Shown here: one piece after another, positions 9,627-18,658 of the stretch | Position numbering within the stretch: the stretch's first letter is position 1 | How the letters are laid out: every line of letters starts with the position of its first letter | Assembly: GCF_001882345.1 (NCBI RefSeq) | Contig: NZ_MINL01000001.1 | Coordinates: 2,711,357 to 2,775,356 of the forward strand | Reading direction: 5' to 3' | DNA length: 64,000 nt | Source: Halomonas sp. QHL1 | Lineage (GTDB): Bacteria > Pseudomonadota > Gammaproteobacteria > Pseudomonadales > Halomonadaceae | The notes under the pieces: model-generated | Seen by the model: the letters and a program-made list of their open reading frames with translations, nothing else | Databases searched by the model: none | What the model was told of the DNA's origin: nothing | Position numbers and translations under genes: made by a program

Positions 9627-10143
9627 GAGACGCCTCCTCACCCGCAGCATAAACGACGCCGAGCAAGGCGTGAATAAAACTACGTATTCCCAGAAGTAAA
9701 CTGAGCACCGCTGCCAACTGGTAAATCGGCCCCATGGGCAGTCGCAGGTCTTGGGTTATTTCGCCATGCCGACTGGCGGCTGCGGCCGAATCAAGCAAAC
9801 CCACAAATAGAATCAGCCCCAGCGCCATGAAGCCGAGGAAAAAGAGCCCTTGCAGGCGATTTTTTATCGCTTGCGGCAAGCCGTGAGAGAACGCCTCTAC
9901 CACCACTTGGCTTTTCTCCACATTAGCGGCCATGGCAGCTAATAGCGCAAACAGCATCAAATAGCTGACCAGCTCTACACTGCCGGAAACGCGCAGCGCA
10001 ATAGCACCTTCCGTTACACGCGATAGATAACGCGTACTGACATCGGCAATGGTCACTGCCAGCAGTCCAACCAGCGCGATGCCAGCCACCAAGCGACAAA
10101 TGAGGGCCAGCCAGTGGCTGGCCCTATAGAGAGTAGACTTCAT
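9616..10143 (-). CDS. TRAP transporter small permease (DctQ)
   Basis: Four-helix membrane subunit that joins the binding protein to the large permease. At 175 residues it fits the family, with hydrophobic segments near 10-32, 50-72, 90-112 and 135-160 and the TIADVSTRYLSR motif typical of DctQ first loops. It starts 12 bases after the binding-protein gene and overlaps the DctM gene. Confidence 0.87.
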   Translation of the reverse strand: MKSTLYRASHWLALICRLVAGIALVGLLAVTIADVSTRYLSRVTEGAIALRVSGSVELVSYLMLFALLAAMAANVEKSQVVVEAFSHGLPQAIKNRLQGLFFLGFMALGLILFVGLLDSAAAASRHGEITQDLRLPMGPIYQLAAVLSLLLGIRSFIHALLGVVYAAGEEASHGE

Positions 10144-10155
10144 AAAACCTTACCC

Positions 10156-11181
10156 CTATTGGGTACCACAAGACTCACTGGCTGCCAGTGCAGCTTGATA
10201 TACATCTCGAGCTTGATCCAAACCGCGCTCTTCCAACTGCGTTAGGTAGTTTTCAATACCGGTTTCGAGCGGTTCTTGCCAATCAGGATGCGCTAACGGA
10301 TTTTCGATTTCGCGAATGGTATGGCCAGCATCAGCAGCTTCTTGTTTGCCTTCTACGTCTAGGCGGTCAAACACTTCACCGGCGTTTTCAGCCCACTTCA
10401 TGCCTGAGTTATTATCGATTACCGCCTGCTGTTCAGGCGTCAAATTATCGTACGAGCGCTGATTCATGGTGGCGACAAAGATCAATGTGTAAAACGGCAC
10501 TTCGGTGTGGTAACTCACCAGCTCGTTAATGCGGAAGCCTTTTAAACCTTCCCAGGGAAAACTTAGGCCATCGATAACACCGCGCTGCATAGAGGTGTAA
10601 ATATCGGGAGCTGGCATGCCCACGGGGCTTGCGCCCATATTTTCCAGCATCTCACCCGCCACAGCGGTGGGGCGGCGAATGCGCAGCCCTTCCAGATCGG
10701 CAGGGGTTTGCACATCGGTGTCGATGGTGTGGATGCCACCGGGGCCCGTAGTAAACATAAATAGCGGGCGGGTATCTTCGTATTCGCTATCCAAATGGCC
10801 GTCGTCGTAGAGCGTCTGTAGCACGCACGCCCCTTGCGTTGCCGTAGAGGCCACACCTGGCAGCTCAACAATTTGCGACAGCGGGAAACGGCCAGCGGTG
10901 TAGCCCTGAGCGGTGGCGCCGATATCAGCAATACCGTTGGCGGCGGCTTCGTAGATGGAGTCCGGCTTGGCTAACGTGCCTGCTGGGAACATTTGAATAG
11001 TCAAATCGCCATTCGACTCTTCGGCAATGGTATCCGCCCACGCTTGCAAAACATCTTGGTTAACGCCTGAAGGGCCAGGCCAAAAATGCGCCATGCGTAG
11101 CGTGGTCTCTGCCTGGGCCGAACTAACGGCAAGGCCAGCAATCGCTGCTGCCAAAACACACCGGGATAAGGTCATTTTCAT
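10156..11181 (-). CDS. TRAP transporter substrate-binding protein (DctP)
   Basis: Periplasmic solute receptor, 341 residues. A Sec signal peptide of about 26 residues ends SSAQA. The mature part starts ETTLRMAHFWPGPSG and contains the conserved ligand-arginine region LEGLRIRRPTAVAGE and the SFPWEGLK segment. The ATG at 11181 has GGAGG upstream and is preferred over a start 24 codons earlier. First gene of a dctPQM operon. A PcaR-type inverted repeat 35 bases upstream links it to protocatechuate metabolism; 4-hydroxybenzoate, protocatechuate or a keto acid are candidate ligands. Confidence 0.88.
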   Translation of the reverse strand: MKMTLSRCVLAAAIAGLAVSSAQAETTLRMAHFWPGPSGVNQDVLQAWADTIAEESNGDLTIQMFPAGTLAKPDSIYEAAANGIADIGATAQGYTAGRFPLSQIVELPGVASTATQGACVLQTLYDDGHLDSEYEDTRPLFMFTTGPGGIHTIDTDVQTPADLEGLRIRRPTAVAGEMLENMGASPVGMPAPDIYTSMQRGVIDGLSFPWEGLKGFRINELVSYHTEVPFYTLIFVATMNQRSYDNLTPEQQAVIDNNSGMKWAENAGEVFDRLDVEGKQEAADAGHTIREIENPLAHPDWQEPLETGIENYLTQLEERGLDQARDVYQAALAASESCGTQ

Positions 11182-11215
11182 AAGAGGCCTCCAGGACTTT
11201 TTTGGATTATTGTAA

Positions 11216-11239
11216 GTTCGCACAGCGAATAGTAGTTCG
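11216..11239 (-). promoter_or_regulatory. variant PcaR-type operator upstream of TRAP operon
   Basis: Half-sites GTTCG (11216), CGAAT (11226) and GTTCG (11235) are visible on the plus strand. The first two form the same 5-base-spaced inverted repeat as the pca operator with one mismatch. The third has the opposite orientation and different spacing, so regulation may differ. Position: 35-58 bases before the dctP start. Confidence 0.5.
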
Positions 11240-11440
11240 CTCTTAGCAACCACATTAGTCCACTATCAGGCGTAGAGCTAATCGACATTCGTCTATGTCT
11301 AAGTACCGCAATACACCTTTTTGCCACTACTGCCTATCGCTTTCAGTGTTGCGAGCCATATACCTGCATCAAAAGGTACAATGGTAATAAAAACTTGGAC
11401 TTTTCCAATATCACGCCAAGACCATGGTCGTATCCAAATA

Positions 11441-11474
11441 AAAAAGCGTTGCCTATAAGTGAACAACGCTTTTT
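11441..11474 (-). terminator. intrinsic terminator after pcaG
   Basis: An 11-base inverted repeat AAAAAGCGTTG/CAACGCTTTTT with a 12-base loop gives a hairpin followed by a T-rich tail on the minus strand, 33 bases after the pcaG stop. It is symmetrical and could also act on plus-strand transcripts. It separates the pca operon from the TRAP promoter. Confidence 0.85.
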
Positions 11475-11506
11475 GTTTGAGGAGAAACGCTTACCCGTGA
11501 CAACGG

Positions 11507-12139
11507 CTAATAATCAAAAAACACCGTCTCACCCTCGCCCTGCAGACGGATATCTAGCTTGTAACGCACCTTACCATCAACCTCTTCGCGCTTGGCGATC
11601 AGGGTTTGGCGGCGCGCCGGTGATTCGATGCGCGTGAGCACCGGGCACTGTGCGTTCGCTTCAGCTTCATCATCAAAGTAGAGCCGTGTTTGCAGGTGAA
11701 TATTCACCCCACGGGCAAACAGCGTGAGGTTAATGTGCGGCGCCATTGGCTGGCCGCTGGGATGCTGCACCGCGCCGGGCTTGATGGTGGTCAGCGACCA
11801 CTCGCTACCGTGATCAAAGGTAGTCGCAGTGCGGCCAAAGCTATTGAATGGTTTGCTAAGGTCGTAATCGGCCTGGTAGTAGCCGTTAGCATCCGTTTGC
11901 CACGCTTCTACAAAAGCATCGCGCACCAGATCACCATTGCCGTCGATGACGGTGCCGACGACTTCGATATGCTCGCCCTCGGCGTCGGGCTTGGCCATCT
12001 CGTTCCAGATCTCTTCGTCCCGCACCGGGTTGCCCGCCGCCGCGAGGGCCAAGCCAATATGCACATAGGGGCCAGCGGTTTGCGAGGCGGTTTCCCGCAG
12101 CATCAGGTCACTGGTTGGCTGGTTATTAGGCTGCTTCAT
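11507..12139 (-). CDS. pcaG: protocatechuate 3,4-dioxygenase alpha subunit
   Basis: Non-catalytic-iron partner of PcaH in the intradiol dioxygenase that opens protocatechuate to 3-carboxymuconate. The 210 residues have the intradiol fold segments TASQTAGPYVHIG, VIDGNGDLVRDAFVEAWQ, FGRTATTFDHGSEWSL and APHINLTLFARGVNIHL. It follows pcaH by 11 bases and is the last gene of pcaIJF-pcaL-pcaHG, ahead of a terminator. The length and motifs are normal. Confidence 0.96.
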   Translation of the reverse strand: MKQPNNQPTSDLMLRETASQTAGPYVHIGLALAAAGNPVRDEEIWNEMAKPDAEGEHIEVVGTVIDGNGDLVRDAFVEAWQTDANGYYQADYDLSKPFNSFGRTATTFDHGSEWSLTTIKPGAVQHPSGQPMAPHINLTLFARGVNIHLQTRLYFDDEAEANAQCPVLTRIESPARRQTLIAKREEVDGKVRYKLDIRLQGEGETVFFDY

Positions 12140-12150
12140 GAGGTATCCCC

Positions 12151-12885
12151 TTATTGATTCTCAAAATAAGTTTGCAGCTCACCGCGCACCACCAAATCAA
12201 AGCGATAGGCCAAGCAGTCCATCGGTTTGCTGTGGGCCATATCGAGCCGCCCAATCATGGTCTCAACCGCGAGAGGGTCTTTCAGCGTATGCACGATGGG
12301 GCACAGGGGAATCAGCGGGTCACCCTCAAAATACATTTGAGTAATCAGCCGGGTCGAGATCGAAGGGCCGGTTACCGATACGTGAATATGCGCTGGGCGC
12401 CAGCTGTTCATATCGTTGGGCCAAGGGTAGGGGCCAGGCTTGATGGTGCGGAAACGGTACATACCCTGCTCATCGGTCAGGCAGCGACCTACACCGCCGA
12501 AGTTAGGATCCAGCGGTGCCAGATACCTATCGTTTTTATGCCGATAGCGACCACCCGCGTTGGCCTGCCACATTTCCACCAAGGTATGCGGTATCGGTTT
12601 GCCAAACTGATCTACCACGCGGCCAAACATCATAATCCGCTCGCCCTGGGGCAGCCCTTGGCCTTGGCTCGAATCTTGGCGGAAGTTCAGCAGTAGATCG
12701 TTATCGTGGGGGCCCATGCGCAGGTGGCTGAAATCGGGGCCGGTCAGTTCAGAAACGGTCGGTTGCTGCATACTCACCAGCGCCTGCTGGGGCGAACGCG
12801 CTACCGAGGTTTTATAACCCGGCGCGTAGGCGGGTGGATGCCAGTTGCGGTCGCGGGCCACAAAGCGTTTATTGTCGTGGGTCAT
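12151..12885 (-). CDS. pcaH: protocatechuate 3,4-dioxygenase beta subunit
   Basis: Carries the catalytic Fe(III) of the intradiol dioxygenase. The 244-residue protein shows the ligands Y114 (GGRYRHKND), Y153 (PGPYPWPND), H166 and H168 (RPAHIHVSV). Spacings of 39, 13 and 2 residues are exactly those of the known enzyme. Typical substrate-pocket segments include LLLNFRQ and [13 protein letters not shown]. It lies 45 bases after pcaL and 11 before pcaG. Receives protocatechuate from pobA and quiC. Confidence 0.97.
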   Translation of the reverse strand: MTHDNKRFVARDRNWHPPAYAPGYKTSVARSPQQALVSMQQPTVSELTGPDFSHLRMGPHDNDLLLNFRQDSSQGQGLPQGERIMMFGRVVDQFGKPIPHTLVEMWQANAGGRYRHKNDRYLAPLDPNFGGVGRCLTDEQGMYRFRTIKPGPYPWPNDMNSWRPAHIHVSVTGPSISTRLITQMYFEGDPLIPLCPIVHTLKDPLAVETMIGRLDMAHSKPMDCLAYRFDLVVRGELQTYFENQ

Positions 12886-12930
12886 CGCCCTTACCTCTTA
12901 TTTGAATCGATGTTTATCATCGTCACTAAC

Positions 12931-14100
12931 CTACTCGCCCCAGCCCAGCTCTTTAGCGAGGGCAAAAGCGTGATTGGCTGCCGGTACGCCGCCGTAAATT
13001 GCCACGTGCATCAATACTTGACGCAGCTCGGCTTCCGTTAGGCCAATCCGTTTAGCGGTTTTTAGGTGCAGCGTTAGCTCTTCACGGCCGAGCGCAGCAA
13101 GAATCCCGGTGGTGATCATGCTTCGTTCGCGGCGGGTTAAGTCGTCATTGCTCCACAGTTCGCCCCAGGCCAGGCGGGTAATCATCTGCTGGAAGGGCGC
13201 ATCCAGGCTGTTGGCATTGGCGGTGGAGCGCTCAACGTGCTCGCCACCCAATACCTGCTTGCGGGTCTCCAGACCGGTAGCGTACGCCACACCGTGGTTC
13301 GCCACGTCGCCCAGATCAGTTGCCAGCACCGCTAGGAGCTTTTGTGCAAACAGCGCCGGGGCTTCTACCGCAGGCACGTGACCCACGCCGTCAAAAATCT
13401 CCAGCGGTGCGCCATCAAGTTCTGCCGCCAGGGCTTCCAGCGTCGCGGGGGGTGTAGCCATATCTTCACTGCCGCCAAATAGCTGCACTTTGGCCTGCTT
13501 TGCCGATAATTTGCCAGTGAAGGTGTTGCGGCCGAGCATTTCGCACAGCTGGGCGTAGGACTCATCGTCGCCACGGCCCATTTGGGTGCACCAGCCTGCT
13601 TTCAGCGCAGGGCTTGCCTCAAAGGCTGCCGGAGCAAACCAGCGCGGCACGATTTCTTGTGACATCGCCGCCAAGCCTTCCTGGCGCACGCGACCCGCAC
13701 GGGTGTTCCAGAGATCAGGGTTGCCAATCACCGCGCCGGTGTTGGTCAGCGTGACGGAGAGCAGGCGATCGCTATGCTCGGCAATCAGTTGCTGGCCGAC
13801 CACGCCACCAATGGAGGTACCGGCAAAGTGAAAGCGTGCAGCGCCCGCAAGCTCTACCAAAGCCAATGCTTCGGCGGCCAGGTCAGCGGGGGCGATCTGC
13901 TCACCGCTGACTGCTTGGCTGGCGCCGTGGCCAGGGAGATCCCAGGTCAGCACCCGGTAGCGAGGCAGCAGTGCGGGAATGATGTCGTCCCAGACCGCTT
14001 GGCTCATGCCCAGCGGATGCGCCAGTACGATAAGTGGATTCACTTCCGAGCCAAGCAGCCGATAGGCCACGCTGCGGCCATTGATGGTATGAAATGCCAT
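12931..14100 (-). CDS. pcaL: fused 3-oxoadipate enol-lactonase / 4-carboxymuconolactone decarboxylase
   Basis: One 389-residue chain combines two pathway steps. Residues 1 to about 260 form an alpha/beta-hydrolase lactonase (PcaD) with the nucleophile S96 in GTSIGG, probable acid D213 and H241 (VGHVP). Residues about 270-389 form the decarboxylase (PcaC), with TRRERSMITTGILAALGRE and MHVAIYGGVPAANHAF. This fusion is known as PcaL in some bacteria. The lactonase half is also needed by the catechol branch (catBCA), which has no lactonase of its own here. Gaps of 11 bases to pcaF and 45 to pcaH. Confidence 0.95.
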   Translation of the reverse strand: MAFHTINGRSVAYRLLGSEVNPLIVLAHPLGMSQAVWDDIIPALLPRYRVLTWDLPGHGASQAVSGEQIAPADLAAEALALVELAGAARFHFAGTSIGGVVGQQLIAEHSDRLLSVTLTNTGAVIGNPDLWNTRAGRVRQEGLAAMSQEIVPRWFAPAAFEASPALKAGWCTQMGRGDDESYAQLCEMLGRNTFTGKLSAKQAKVQLFGGSEDMATPPATLEALAAELDGAPLEIFDGVGHVPAVEAPALFAQKLLAVLATDLGDVANHGVAYATGLETRKQVLGGEHVERSTANANSLDAPFQQMITRLAWGELWSNDDLTRRERSMITTGILAALGREELTLHLKTAKRIGLTEAELRQVLMHVAIYGGVPAANHAFALAKELGWGE

Positions 14101-14111
14101 GACGGTCTCCG

Positions 14112-15329
14112 TTAAACGCGTTCAATCAACGTAGCGATACCCTGACCCACGCCTACGCACATGGTGCACAGTGCATAGCGCTTGCCGCTGTTTTGTAGCT
14201 CATGAGCGGCGGTGAGCAGTAGCCGTGCGCCGGACATGCCCAACGGGTGCCCTAGTGCAATCGCGCCGCCGTTCGGGTTGACGCGAGGGTCGTCATCGGC
14301 CAGCCCCAGGTCGCGCATACAGGCTAACGCCTGGGCGGCGAACGCTTCGTTGAACTCGAATATATCAATATCGTCCATGGCGATACCGGTGCGCTTGAGC
14401 AGTTTCTGCACTGCCGGTACCGGCCCATAGCCCATAATCCGCGGCTCAACGCCCGCCGTGGCCATGCCGATGATTTTGGCCATCGGTGTCAGGCCATGCT
14501 GTTTAACCGCCGCTTCACTGGCCACCAGCATCGCCGCCGCGCCGTCGTTAACACCCGACGCATTGCCTGCGGTAACGCTGCCGCCTTCCCGGAAAGGGGT
14601 AGGTAGGCCCGCCAGCTTCTCCAAAGTGGTTTCCCGAAGGTGCTCATCCTGATCAAAGATCAGCGGATCCTGCTTGCGGCGCGGGATCTCGATGGCGGTG
14701 ATCTCTTGAGCAAAGCGCCCCGCCTTTTGGGCGGCCGCGGCTTTCTGCTGGGAGCGCAGGGCAAAAGCGTCCTGATCTTCGCGAGAGATATGGAACTGCT
14801 CGGCGACGTTCTCTGCGGTCTCCGGCATCGAATCGACGCCGTAGGCTTTCTTCATCAGCGGATTGATCAAGCGCCAGCCAATGGTAGTATCTTCAAGTTT
14901 TTGATTGCGGGCGAAGGCACTGTCGGCCTTGCCCATCACATAGGGCGCGCGGGACATGGACTCCACGCCGCCTGCCAGCGCCAGCGCCATCTCGCCCGCT
15001 TTAATGGCGCGAAACGCCGTGCCGACCGCGTCCATACCCGAGCCGCACAGGCGATTCATGGTCGTGCCGGGCACCGATGTAGGAATGCCCGCCAGCAGCG
15101 ACGACATACGCGCCACGTTGCGGTTATCTTCACCGGCCTGATTGGCGCAGCCCATAAAGACTTCTTCAATGGCAGCAGGGTCGAGATCCGGCGCTTGTGC
15201 CAGCACGGCTTTAAAAATGCTCGCGGCTAAGTCATCGGGGCGTACGCTGGCCAGCGTACCGCCAAAGCGTCCCACGGCGGTGCGGCGGGGATGACATAGA
15301 AAGACGTCTTGCATAACAACATCGCTCAT
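14112..15329 (-). CDS. pcaF: 3-oxoadipyl-CoA thiolase
   Basis: Last step: cleaves 3-oxoadipyl-CoA with CoA to succinyl-CoA and acetyl-CoA. The 405 residues show thiolase signatures: the acyl-carrying C95 in NRLCGSGMD, the histidine in [11 protein letters not shown] and the C-terminal cysteine in [10 protein letters not shown]. The NEAFAAQ motif is also present. AAGGAGC precedes the ATG at 15329. It lies 11 bases after pcaJ in the same operon. The operon setting makes the beta-ketoadipyl-specific assignment far likelier than a general acetyl-CoA acetyltransferase. Confidence 0.95.
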   Translation of the reverse strand: MSDVVMQDVFLCHPRRTAVGRFGGTLASVRPDDLAASIFKAVLAQAPDLDPAAIEEVFMGCANQAGEDNRNVARMSSLLAGIPTSVPGTTMNRLCGSGMDAVGTAFRAIKAGEMALALAGGVESMSRAPYVMGKADSAFARNQKLEDTTIGWRLINPLMKKAYGVDSMPETAENVAEQFHISREDQDAFALRSQQKAAAAQKAGRFAQEITAIEIPRRKQDPLIFDQDEHLRETTLEKLAGLPTPFREGGSVTAGNASGVNDGAAAMLVASEAAVKQHGLTPMAKIIGMATAGVEPRIMGYGPVPAVQKLLKRTGIAMDDIDIFEFNEAFAAQALACMRDLGLADDDPRVNPNGGAIALGHPLGMSGARLLLTAAHELQNSGKRYALCTMCVGVGQGIATLIERV

Positions 15330-15340
15330 AAATAGCTCCT

Positions 15341-16114
15341 TTATGCGTCCGCGTGGGCCCGCTCGGTGCGCACTTTGAGCTCACGCAAAATCGTCAGCTC
15401 GTTTTCGCTGGGTTCAGGAGTGCTCTCAAGCTGTTCGGCAAAGCGAATCTCCCAGCCGGTCGCCTCGGTCACGTCTTCGCGACTAACGCCCGGATGCAGT
15501 GACACCACTACCAGCTCTTTGCTGTCCAGGTCGGGTTTCATCACACACAAGTCGGTGATTACGCGGGTGGGGCCCTTGCCGATATTGGGCACGTTGTCGC
15601 GCCCTTTGCCGTCGCGGCCAAAGCCTAGCGTGGTCACAAAGTCGACATCTTTCACAAAGGCGCGCTTGGAGTGCTTCAGGGTGATAAAGACTTCACCGGC
15701 GTTGGTGGCGATTTCCGGCGCACCGCCCCCACCCGGCAGTCGAACCTTGGGCGCTTTGTAATCGCCGATCAGCGTGGTGTTAAGGTTAGCAAAGCGGTCG
15801 ATTTGCGCGGTACCTAAAAAGCCCACGTCGACTTTGCCGCCCTGAAGCCAGTAGCGGAACATCTCCGGCACTGCCACAGTGGTCAGCGCTGATTCGCACA
15901 GCTCACCGTCACCGATGGAGAGCGGCAGAATATCGGGCTTGGTCTGCAGCGTGCCGGACTCGTAAATCAGCACCACATCAGGGGCGTGGGTCAGCCGCGC
16001 CAGGTTGGCGGCTTCAGAGGGCAGGCCGATGCCTACAAAACAGGTCATGCCGTTTTCCAGCGCCCGTGCGGCGGTCACCGACATCATTTCAGAAGAGGTA
16101 TATTCCAGACTCAT
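15341..16114 (-). CDS. pcaJ: 3-oxoadipate CoA-transferase beta subunit
   Basis: With PcaI moves CoA from succinyl-CoA to 3-oxoadipate. The 257-residue beta subunit carries the catalytic glutamate E52 in LIYESGTL and the glycine-rich RLPGGGGAPEIATNAGE segment. Its ATG overlaps the pcaI stop by one base (TGATG), which indicates translational coupling. Succinyl-CoA:3-oxoacid transferases are relatives, but the operon fixes the role. Confidence 0.95.
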   Translation of the reverse strand: MSLEYTSSEMMSVTAARALENGMTCFVGIGLPSEAANLARLTHAPDVVLIYESGTLQTKPDILPLSIGDGELCESALTTVAVPEMFRYWLQGGKVDVGFLGTAQIDRFANLNTTLIGDYKAPKVRLPGGGGAPEIATNAGEVFITLKHSKRAFVKDVDFVTTLGFGRDGKGRDNVPNIGKGPTRVITDLCVMKPDLDSKELVVVSLHPGVSREDVTEATGWEIRFAEQLESTPEPSENELTILRELKVRTERAHADA

Positions 16115-16944
16115 CAGGCTTGGCCTCCCACGTTATCGGCGGCATTAAAGACGTTGTCATCGAGCCACTGGGTGAAGGTGTCACGATCTCGGGCGATGGC
16201 ATCCCACTCCTTGTAGAAGAGGTTGCTGCGACCGTAATAGCCGTGGGTGTACGAGGGCAGCGCGCCTTTCTCGGCTACTGCAATGGCGCTGATCGCCCAG
16301 CTGGGAATCACACAGGCATTGGGAGTAGCCCCCAAGTCATCGACGATCTCTTCCACCGTAACGATGCTGTGCTTCGACGCAAGCACGGCCTCTTTCTGAA
16401 CGCCAACGATCCCTTCCACCAGCACGTTTCCCTGACGATCCGCCCGCTGGGCGTGAATGATCGAGACATCCGGACGCACCGACGGCACGGCCGCTAGACG
16501 CTCACCGGTGAAGGGGCACTCGATGAACTTAATTTGGTCGTTGACGCTGGGCAGCTCGCTGCCGATGTAGCCACGGAAAACCGCCAGCGGCAGCCCTGCG
16601 GCGCCTGCTTCAAAAGCGCAGGCCATGGCGGCGTGACTATGCTCAAGAATTTCAACCTTATGCGGCCAGCCTTTCTCAACCGCATCGCGCAGACGATGCA
16701 GCGAGCCCACACCGGGGTTACCGCCCCAAGAGAAGATCACTTTTTTAGCGCAGCCCGCGCCAATCATTTGATCGTAGATGATATCGGGGGTCATGCGGAT
16801 CAGTGTCAGGTCGCGCTTTTTCTGGCGGATCACTTCGTGACCGGCGGCAAACGGAATCAGGTGGGTAAAGCCTTCCATAGCCACGGTGGCGCCGTCTTGG
16901 ACGTAGCGCGCTACCGCGTCATGCAAGCTGAGAAACTCGGCCAT
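16114..16944 (-). CDS. pcaI: 3-oxoadipate CoA-transferase alpha subunit
   Basis: Partner of PcaJ, 276 residues, first gene of the pcaIJF-pcaL-pcaHG operon. It keeps the class I CoA-transferase alpha features: VAMEGFTHLIPFAAGHE (oxyanion region), SWGGNPGVGSLHRLRDA, and a large C-terminal Rossmann-like part. A 48-base operator with three half-sites lies about 40 bases upstream, so the whole operon should answer to the IclR regulator at 26403 and its inducer (protocatechuate or 3-oxoadipate). Confidence 0.95.
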   Translation of the reverse strand: MAEFLSLHDAVARYVQDGATVAMEGFTHLIPFAAGHEVIRQKKRDLTLIRMTPDIIYDQMIGAGCAKKVIFSWGGNPGVGSLHRLRDAVEKGWPHKVEILEHSHAAMACAFEAGAAGLPLAVFRGYIGSELPSVNDQIKFIECPFTGERLAAVPSVRPDVSIIHAQRADRQGNVLVEGIVGVQKEAVLASKHSIVTVEEIVDDLGATPNACVIPSWAISAIAVAEKGALPSYTHGYYGRSNLFYKEWDAIARDRDTFTQWLDDNVFNAADNVGGQA

Positions 16945-16981
16945 GATGGGTGCCTCTTAGCGTGTCGTTGCCTACTTATGG

Positions 16982-17029
16982 GTAACTTGTTCGTCAAACG
17001 AACATAGATTCTCTATACGAACAAGTTAC
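16982..17029 (-). promoter_or_regulatory. PcaR-type operator of the pca operon
   Basis: A perfect 12-base inverted repeat, GTAACTTGTTCG (16982-16993) against CGAACAAGTTAC (17018-17029), flanks an internal CGAAC at 16999. The pair GTTCG-TCAAA-CGAAC at 16989-17003 is a perfect 15-base inverted repeat. Three half-sites fit the tripartite sites described for IclR regulators PcaU and PcaR. It lies 38-85 bases upstream of pcaI. Confidence 0.75.
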
Positions 17030-17132
17030 TGCCGAACGCTATGAGGGTCAAATTCCGTGACGCTGACTAATTGCCAAGATTGACTTAACCCTTTTTTCGT
17101 CCAAGGGGTTAAAGGCAAACTTTTTCAGTTGC

Positions 17133-18461
17133 TTATGAATTTTTCAGCCATTCCTTGGCGCGTAATACTTGGGCAGCGCTGCTACCAAGGTATAAAGCAG
17201 GGTCGCAGGCATGACGCAACGCCTCGACGTCAACGCCGCCTTTCACATCGGGGTGCTCAGCAAGCACATCAGAATAGGGGCGTGCTTCCCGGCGTGAGGT
17301 TTCTGACGCTTCCGCGCTAACCGCTTTGGCTCTATCCGCCCCTAGCGTAGGCGCCAGCAAACGTGCGACCGGCTCGGCCATAATGCCACCGCCGGTGGCC
17401 GTCAGGTTGCGCCACATGTTATCGGGGTAGACCTCGAGCCCTTCCAGCAGCACGGCCACTTGCTCTAGCGCGCCCTCTACCAACAGAGCACTCTCCATGA
17501 GCGGTGCCCACTCCGCATGCCACTCACCCAATCCACGCTCTAGGGGTTGGGCGGCAGCGTTGATCAACACGCTGGTGTGACCATGCACTTGCCGCGCCGC
17601 ACCACGGATCAGCGCGCTGCGCACCGGGTTACGTTTATGGGGCATGGATGACGACTCCCCCATTCCCGGCGCGGAAGGTTCCGCTACTTCACCGACTTCG
17701 GTTTGCGTCAGTAGCGACACATCCAAGGCGATTTTCTCGGCAGCCCCGGCGACCGCATCCAACGACGTGCCGAGTGCATGAATCGGATAGCGGTCGGTAT
17801 GCCAGGGCAGTACCGGCACCGACAAGCCTAGCCGCTCGGCCAAGGCGTCCATCCACTCAAGCCCGAGACTATCCCAACCCGAGTGCACTCCTACCGCACC
17901 ACCAAACTGCACGGGTAGCTCAACAGCGCTTAAACGGCGGCGCGCTTGCTCCAAGCCCAGCGCCCAGTGGGCCACCTTGACTCCAAAAGTGATCGGCAGC
18001 GCCTGCTGCATCAAGGTGCGCCCCACCATGGGTGTATCGATATGAGTATCCATAAGTGCTACCGCGGCCGAGCGGCAGCGCAAGAGCAGATTGTCTAGCG
18101 CTGCTAAGCGTGACTTAAGCAGCAGCATCAGCGCGGAGTCGACCACGTCCTGACTCGTCGCCCCCTGGTGCCAGTAGCGCTTGAGGTCATCGGCTAGGAG
18201 CGCACGGCTCTGTTTAACGAAGGGAATCGCCACATTGCCACCGCTGGCGATACCCTCGGCGATCTCATCGACATTAACCTTGGCGCGCTCAAGTTGCTGA
18301 CGCATTTGCTGGCTAATCCCGGCAGGCACGGCTCCGCTGGCTTCTTGAACCTCGGCTAGGGCCAACTCAAAGGCCAGCATGGCACCCACCATGGCGTCAT
18401 CGTCACACTCAGCGACGGCGAGCTGGCTCATAAAGGAGTGTTTTAAAAATACAGAGGGCAT
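17133..18461 (-). CDS. pcaB: 3-carboxy-cis,cis-muconate cycloisomerase
   Basis: Converts 3-carboxymuconate to 4-carboxymuconolactone, the step between PcaHG and the PcaC half of PcaL. The 442-residue protein belongs to the fumarase/aspartase superfamily, with the signature GESSSMPHKRNPV in the middle and HQGATSQDVVDSA upstream. The start at 18461 (MPSVFLKHSFMSQLAVAECD) has AGGAAG upstream and replaces a longer in-frame start at 18527. It is a separate transcription unit from pcaIJF, with its own GTTCG-N5-CGAAC site 79 bases upstream. Confidence 0.94.
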   Translation of the reverse strand: MPSVFLKHSFMSQLAVAECDDDAMVGAMLAFELALAEVQEASGAVPAGISQQMRQQLERAKVNVDEIAEGIASGGNVAIPFVKQSRALLADDLKRYWHQGATSQDVVDSALMLLLKSRLAALDNLLLRCRSAAVALMDTHIDTPMVGRTLMQQALPITFGVKVAHWALGLEQARRRLSAVELPVQFGGAVGVHSGWDSLGLEWMDALAERLGLSVPVLPWHTDRYPIHALGTSLDAVAGAAEKIALDVSLLTQTEVGEVAEPSAPGMGESSSMPHKRNPVRSALIRGAARQVHGHTSVLINAAAQPLERGLGEWHAEWAPLMESALLVEGALEQVAVLLEGLEVYPDNMWRNLTATGGGIMAEPVARLLAPTLGADRAKAVSAEASETSRREARPYSDVLAEHPDVKGGVDVEALRHACDPALYLGSSAAQVLRAKEWLKNS

Positions 18462-18539
18462 GGCGGTAGGCTTCCTATTAACGCTGTCCAGCGCCTCAAA
18501 ATAGCTTATAAGCATGGCCCAGGACAAAATTGTACATAT

Positions 18540-18554
18540 GTTCGCTCTTCGAAC
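18540..18554 (-). promoter_or_regulatory. PcaR-type operator upstream of pcaB
   Basis: GTTCG-CTCTT-CGAAC is a perfect 15-base inverted repeat with the same 5-base spacer as the pcaI site. A further CGAAC lies at 18576, 26 rather than 19 bases after the second half-site. It lies 79-93 bases before the pcaB start codon. Confidence 0.65.
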
Positions 18555-18658
18555 TATACGCTAACTAGGTAGGGACGAACTCACAAACGTCGCCCTGCTT
18601 CGGAAGGCAAGCTTGCGGACTAACATGCACTGACTTTTGCTCACCATTAAGGGGTTGC

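Noticed and set aside
12154-12696. Plus-strand open frame of 180 codons opposite pcaH
   Set aside because: Shadow of pcaH, whose iron ligands are intact; the antisense frame has no family resemblance.
14640-15230. Plus-strand open frame of 196 codons opposite pcaF
   Set aside because: Antisense shadow of a well-supported thiolase gene in GC-rich sequence.
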